Source: Streptomyces sp. XM4193
GTDB taxonomy: Bacteria; Actinomycetota; Actinomycetes; Streptomycetales; Streptomycetaceae
NCBI RefSeq assembly: GCF_023072595.1
Contig: NZ_JALLGK010000009.1
Coordinates: 1-64,000 of the forward strand
DNA length: 64,000 bases
Direction of reading: 5' to 3'
Shown here: one piece after another, positions 60,463-64,000 of the stretch
Layout of the letters: each line of letters begins with the position of its first letter
Position numbering within the stretch: the stretch's first letter is position 1
The notes under the pieces: generated by a model
What the model was told of the DNA's origin: nothing
Databases searched by the model: none
The model's input: only the letters and a program-made list of their open reading frames with translations
Position numbers and translations under genes: made by a program

Positions 60463-60903
60463 TCAGCGGCGCAACGACGCCTGGGGGACCCGCTGTTCGG
60501 CGAGCGACTCGGCCGATGGTGATGCGGGTGCCGATGCCGAGGGCATCGGAACGGGCCCGGCGGAGTCGGCGGACATCGTCCGCGCGTCGAGCTTGGACTC
60601 CACGTCCGTCGCGTCCTTCTCCACCGCGGGGACGGTGACCGCGGGGACCTCCACCGGGGGCTGCTCGGCCGGCGCGGTCTCCTCGGTCTGCTTGAGCGCC
60701 TGCGTCGTCACCTCCTCGCGGCGGGCGGAGCTGACGGAGGTGCTGAGCACCAGCGCCACCAGAACGCCGAGCAGCAGCGCGATCGTCGCGATGAGCACGG
60801 CGACGGCGCCGGAGCCGGTCTGGGTGAGCAGCAGGAGTACGAACGCCGTCACAGTGACGGTCGCTGAACCGTAGATGGTCTGAGCGAGACTCGGACGCGG
60901 CAT
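60463..60903 (-). CDS. small two-helix membrane protein of unknown function
   Basis: 146 aa. Two hydrophobic helices (about residues 9-30 and 32-55), then a polar tail rich in Glu, Pro, Val and Ser (EETAPAEQPPVEVPAVTVPAVE). Only the helices look conserved. Start ATG 60903. Convergent to the RDD gene. Confidence 0.75.
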   Translation of the reverse strand: MPRPSLAQTIYGSATVTVTAFVLLLLTQTGSGAVAVLIATIALLLGVLVALVLSTSVSSARREEVTTQALKQTEETAPAEQPPVEVPAVTVPAVEKDATDVESKLDARTMSADSAGPVPMPSASAPASPSAESLAEQRVPQASLRR

Positions 60904-61407
60904 GGCGGAATCCGTCCTCAGGGGGTCAGGGCGAGAGTCGATCGGGCAGTCGCGTGCCGGTGAGCGACTCTACGATGCGGGATTCCCGAGGGGGAAGCGG
61001 AGTAAGCGTGACCTGATGCACGGGGCCGAGGCACAGGGGGCGCATGGAGTCACCGCGCCGCCGCGTGCGCCGCACCCCACGAGACGTGCCGCACGGGTCT
61101 GACCCCGCCGTCCGCCCCGTCGCCCCTCGTTCGCCGCCCGCGCTCCGTCCCGCGACCCTCGCCTCCGGGTCGACCTCCGCGCGGGCCCGGACCGTCCTGC
61201 GGTCGGCCGGGTCTCAAGTGGCGCCGGGAGACGGACGGTTGGGGAGTGGTCCGAGCAACTCGGGGGCTTCAGGGGGAAAGCGACAATCTATGGCATTGTC
61301 GTGAGCAAAACAAGGTCTGTCTTTTCCACCGGCGCTCCGGTCAAATGCCTCTCCTACGAGTGGGTCTCGCTCAGGATCCGCTCTTCGCAGGGAGGACGTC
61401 GACCAAC
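60904..61407. other. intergenic region before the M6 protease gene
   Basis: 504 bases. A 66-codon frame at 60902-61102 has no ribosome binding site and reads as low-complexity Arg-rich protein. The last 130 bases are AT-richer and probably promoter/leader. GGGAGG (61390-61395) serves the protease gene. Confidence 0.5.
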
Positions 61408-63786
61408 GTGACCAGACCACGAAGATCCATCCGCACCAGAACGGCAGCCGCGGTGACCGCCGTTGCCGCGCTGGGTGCCGCCGCACTGCTTCCGGCCACC
61501 GCCATCGGAGCGCAGGACGAGCAGAAGCCGCAGGCGCACCCCCAGGCCGAGGAGCCCTCGGGCCACGCCGACGAGCACGTCGAGCACAACCTCGACGGCC
61601 CGATGACCAAGCAGCAGAACGCCCAACGCCTCGCCGCGCTGCAGCGGTTGGCCTCCGGCGAGCAGCCGCAGACGCGCAACGGCTCGAAGGTGATGAAGCT
61701 CGACGACGAGAAGTACGTCGAGATGGAGCAGGTGAAGACGGACAAGATCTTCACCATCCTCATCGAGTTCGGCGACAAGGTCGACGAGGAGTACGGCGGC
61801 GACCCCGGGCCGCTGCACAACGAGATCGAGAAGCCCGACCGGAGCAAGGACAACACCACGCTCTGGCAGGAGGACTTCGACCAGAAGCACTTCGAGGACA
61901 TCTACTTCGGCGACGGCGAGGGCTCGCTGAAGACCTACTACGAGCGGCAGTCCTCCGGTAAGTACACCGTCGACGGAACCGTCTCCGACTGGGTCAAGAT
62001 CGACTGGAACGAGGCCCGCTACGGCAACAACGCCTGTGGCGACAACGTCTGCCCCACCGTGTGGGACGCCGTCCGCGACGGTGTGAACAAGTGGACCGAG
62101 GACCAGAAGGCCGCCGGCAAGACCACGGAGCAGATCCGTGAGGAGCTCGCCGCGTACGACGTCTGGGACCGCTACGACCACGACAACGACGGCGACTTCA
62201 ACGAGCCCGACGGCTACCTCGACCACTTCCAGTTCGTGCACGCCGGCGAGGACGAGTCCGCCGGCGGCGGCGCGCAGGGCGAGGACGCGATCTGGGCGCA
62301 CCGCTGGTACGCGTACGGCACCGACCACGGCAAGACCGGCCCCGAGTTCAACCGGGCCGGCGGCACCGAGATCGGCGACACCGGCATCTGGGTCGGCGAC
62401 TACACCGTCCAGCCGGAGAACGGCGGATTGGGCGTCTTCGCCCACGAGTACGGCCACGACCTCGGGCTGCCCGACCTCTACGACACCACCGGCACCGGTG
62501 AATCCTCCGTCGCCTACTGGTCGTTGATGTCCTCCGGCTCCTGGCTCGGCCGCGGCGAGGACGCCATCGGCGACCACGCGGGCGAGATGACGGCCTGGGA
62601 CAAGCTCCAGCTCGGCTGGCTGGACTACGAGACCGCCAAGGCGGCCACCAAGTCCACGCACAAGCTGCGCCCGCAGGCGGAGTCCGGCGCCACGAAGAAG
62701 GGCGGAAAGACCAAGCAGTCGCAGGCGGTTGTCGTCGAACTGCCCGAGAAGGACGTCACCACCACCATCACCGAGCCGGCCGCCGGCGAGAAGCAGTGGT
62801 GGAGCGGCAAGGGCGACGACCTGAAGAACGAGCTGCGCCGCAAGGTCGACCTGACCGACGCCGCCAAGGCCTCGCTGGACCTCAGGGGTTGGTGGCAGAT
62901 CGAGGAGGAGTACGACTTCCTCTACACCCAGGTCTCCACCGACGGCGGCGAGAACTGGGAGACGCTGGACGGCACCGCCGACGGCAAGGCCATCCCGCGC
63001 GACGCCTCCGACACCCCTGCCCTGCACGGGGATTCGGGCGGTTACACCGACCTCGCCTTCCCGCTGGACGACTACGCGGGCAAGGAGATCGACCTCCGCT
63101 TCCTCTACCGCACCGACGGCGGTGTCTCCGAACTCGGCTTCGCGGCCGACGAGATCACGCTGACCGCCGACGGCGAGGAGATCCTCTCGGACGGCGCCGA
63201 GGACGGCGACAACGGCTGGACCGCCACCGGATTCGAGCGCATCGGCGAGTCGTTCACCAAGGCGTACCCGCAGTTCTACCTCGCCGAGAACCGGCAGTAC
63301 GTGGGCTACGACGAGACTCTGAAGACCGGTCCGTACAACTTCGGCGACGTGGCGAACGACCCCAAGAAGGTCGAGCACTTCCCGTACGCGCAGGGCCTGT
63401 TGATCTGGCTGTGGGACACCTCGCAGGCCGACAACAACGTCGGGGTCCACCCCGGCGAGGGGCTGATCCTGCCGGTCGACGCGCACGCCAAGCCGGAGAA
63501 GTGGTCGAACGGCGAGATCATGCGCAACCGAATCCAGGCGTACGACTCGCCGTTCAGCCTGCGCCCCGGCAAGAGCTTCGAACTGCACCTGGACGGTGAG
63601 CCGACGAAGATCAAGGGCAAGAAGGCCGCTCCCTTCTTCGACGACCGCAAGGGCACCTACTGGTACGACTCCAACCCGACTGCGGGTGTGAAGGTCCCGG
63701 ACACCAACACCCGAATATCGATCGTCAAGCAGCCCAAGCACGGGAAGACGATGACGATCAAGGTCGGTCCTTCCAGCAAGAAATGA
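61408..63786 (+). CDS. secreted M6 (immune inhibitor A-like) metalloprotease
   Basis: 792 aa. Signal peptide (RPRRSIRTRTAAAVTAVAALGAAALLPATAIGA), a propeptide, then the M6 catalytic domain with the zinc site HEYGHDLGLPD (His346 first; HExxHxxGxxD) and SLMSSGSWLG as the Met-turn. A MAM/jelly-roll-like domain follows (DLRGWWQIEEEYDFLYTQVSTDGGENW) and a C-terminal beta domain. Degrades extracellular protein. Start GTG 61408 with GGGAGG 12 bases upstream; the longer frame to 61246 would lack a signal peptide start. Confidence 0.93.
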   Translation: MTRPRRSIRTRTAAAVTAVAALGAAALLPATAIGAQDEQKPQAHPQAEEPSGHADEHVEHNLDGPMTKQQNAQRLAALQRLASGEQPQTRNGSKVMKLDDEKYVEMEQVKTDKIFTILIEFGDKVDEEYGGDPGPLHNEIEKPDRSKDNTTLWQEDFDQKHFEDIYFGDGEGSLKTYYERQSSGKYTVDGTVSDWVKIDWNEARYGNNACGDNVCPTVWDAVRDGVNKWTEDQKAAGKTTEQIREELAAYDVWDRYDHDNDGDFNEPDGYLDHFQFVHAGEDESAGGGAQGEDAIWAHRWYAYGTDHGKTGPEFNRAGGTEIGDTGIWVGDYTVQPENGGLGVFAHEYGHDLGLPDLYDTTGTGESSVAYWSLMSSGSWLGRGEDAIGDHAGEMTAWDKLQLGWLDYETAKAATKSTHKLRPQAESGATKKGGKTKQSQAVVVELPEKDVTTTITEPAAGEKQWWSGKGDDLKNELRRKVDLTDAAKASLDLRGWWQIEEEYDFLYTQVSTDGGENWETLDGTADGKAIPRDASDTPALHGDSGGYTDLAFPLDDYAGKEIDLRFLYRTDGGVSELGFAADEITLTADGEEILSDGAEDGDNGWTATGFERIGESFTKAYPQFYLAENRQYVGYDETLKTGPYNFGDVANDPKKVEHFPYAQGLLIWLWDTSQADNNVGVHPGEGLILPVDAHAKPEKWSNGEIMRNRIQAYDSPFSLRPGKSFELHLDGEPTKIKGKKAAPFFDDRKGTYWYDSNPTAGVKVPDTNTRISIVKQPKHGKTMTIKVGPSSKK

Positions 63787-63837
63787 ACCGCTGGAAAACC
63801 TGGCAAATCATGAACAAACGTACGTCGAAAGCCAGTT

Positions 63838-63859
63838 GATCAACTACTGGTAGTCGATC
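63838..63859. promoter_or_regulatory. 22-base inverted repeat after the M6 protease gene
   Basis: GATCAACTAC (63838-63847) TG GTAGTCGATC (63850-63859), nine of ten pairs complementary. No T-run follows, so a regulatory site for the gene starting at 63990 is as likely as a terminator. Confidence 0.4.
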
Positions 63860-63989
63860 ACGTACACAAAGTGAGCAGCCGTTGCCCTCTTGGCGGGCGG
63901 CGGCTGTTCGCGTTTAGATGCGTTCAGCACGACGACCTGAAGAACGCTCATGCTTTACACAAGGAAACCGACCAAGCGGAACGGGGATC

Positions 63990-64000
63990 ATGAACATGGC
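63990..64000 (+). CDS. start of a further gene (cut by window end)
   Basis: ATG 63990 preceded by ACGGGG; only MNMA-type first codons are visible. Listed because position and spacing look like a real start; the product cannot be told. Confidence 0.35.

Noticed and set aside
60902..61102. 66-codon frame overlapping the start of the small membrane protein gene
   Set aside because: No ribosome binding site, low-complexity Arg/Ala/Pro sequence, head-on overlap with a better supported start.

Overview
The window is chromosomal DNA from a high-GC actinomycete, almost certainly Streptomyces or a close relative. Evidence is the strong G/C bias at third codon positions, frequent GTG/TTG starts, 4-base ATGA/GTGA gene overlaps, an SsgA-like sporulation protein, an LAXTG sortase substrate, two DasR-type operators and a gene order that matches, as I remember it, the S. 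coelicolor pkaA-prfB-ftsEX-smpB-ssrA ... nnaR ... hupA-murA ... hppD-ssgG core region. I see no rRNA, tRNA, CRISPR array, insertion sequence, prophage or replication origin.

Layout. 1-5.4 kb: an FHA protein (partial) diverging from two Ser/Thr kinases (PkaA, PkaB), then prfB. 6-11.6 kb: an LAETG surface protein, a 65-aa zinc-knuckle membrane protein, ftsE-ftsX, an S41 C-terminal processing protease, smpB and the tmRNA gene. 11.7-18.9 kb: a lincosamide-nucleotidyltransferase-like gene with a leader resembling a translational attenuator, a DasR-box GH19 chitinase, an MFS exporter, two GNAT enzymes, a PPOX-fold protein, a pirin and an SDR/NmrA-like protein. 19.1-21.7 kb: a LuxR-type regulator diverging from a tiny secreted-peptide gene, a 92-aa ORF and an ATP-grasp protein whose usual catalytic residues are missing; this is the least explained module and my main candidate for an undescribed system. 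21.9-29 kb: nitrate/nitrite transporter NarK, the HemD-like regulator NnaR, an ECF sigma/anti-sigma pair and a HelD-type RNA polymerase recycling motor. 29.1-29.3 kb holds a multi-helix candidate small RNA with its own terminator-like hairpin.

29.6-38.1 kb: NAD-malic enzyme, HU protein HupA, a HAD phosphatase, a GntR regulator, MurA, an AlgH/YqgE protein, a DUF3039 protein, a TPR-like membrane protein and a DUF6126 mini-protein. 38.2-45.6 kb: a DasR-box GH20 hexosaminidase, then an unusual three-subunit xanthine-dehydrogenase-like operon (FAD, 2Fe-2S with very long disordered tails, molybdopterin subunit lacking the usual catalytic Glu). 45.8-57.7 kb: a DEAD/DEAH helicase, HpdR-like IclR regulator, an S16 protease, a full osmoprotectant ABC transporter whose operon starts with the Lrp-type gene hpdA, divergent hppD, a GlcD-like flavoprotein and SsgG. 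58-64 kb: two RDD membrane proteins, a small membrane protein, an M6 immune-inhibitor-A-like protease and the first codons of one more gene.

Links between genes. The chitinase (12.9 kb) and hexosaminidase (38.2 kb) share the same DasR-box/-35 geometry and would form one chitin/GlcNAc response. NarK and NnaR belong to nitrate/nitrite assimilation. HpdA, HpdR and HppD form a tyrosine-catabolism circuit spread over 7 kb, with an ABC transporter embedded in the hpdA operon. SmpB and tmRNA act together in ribosome rescue.
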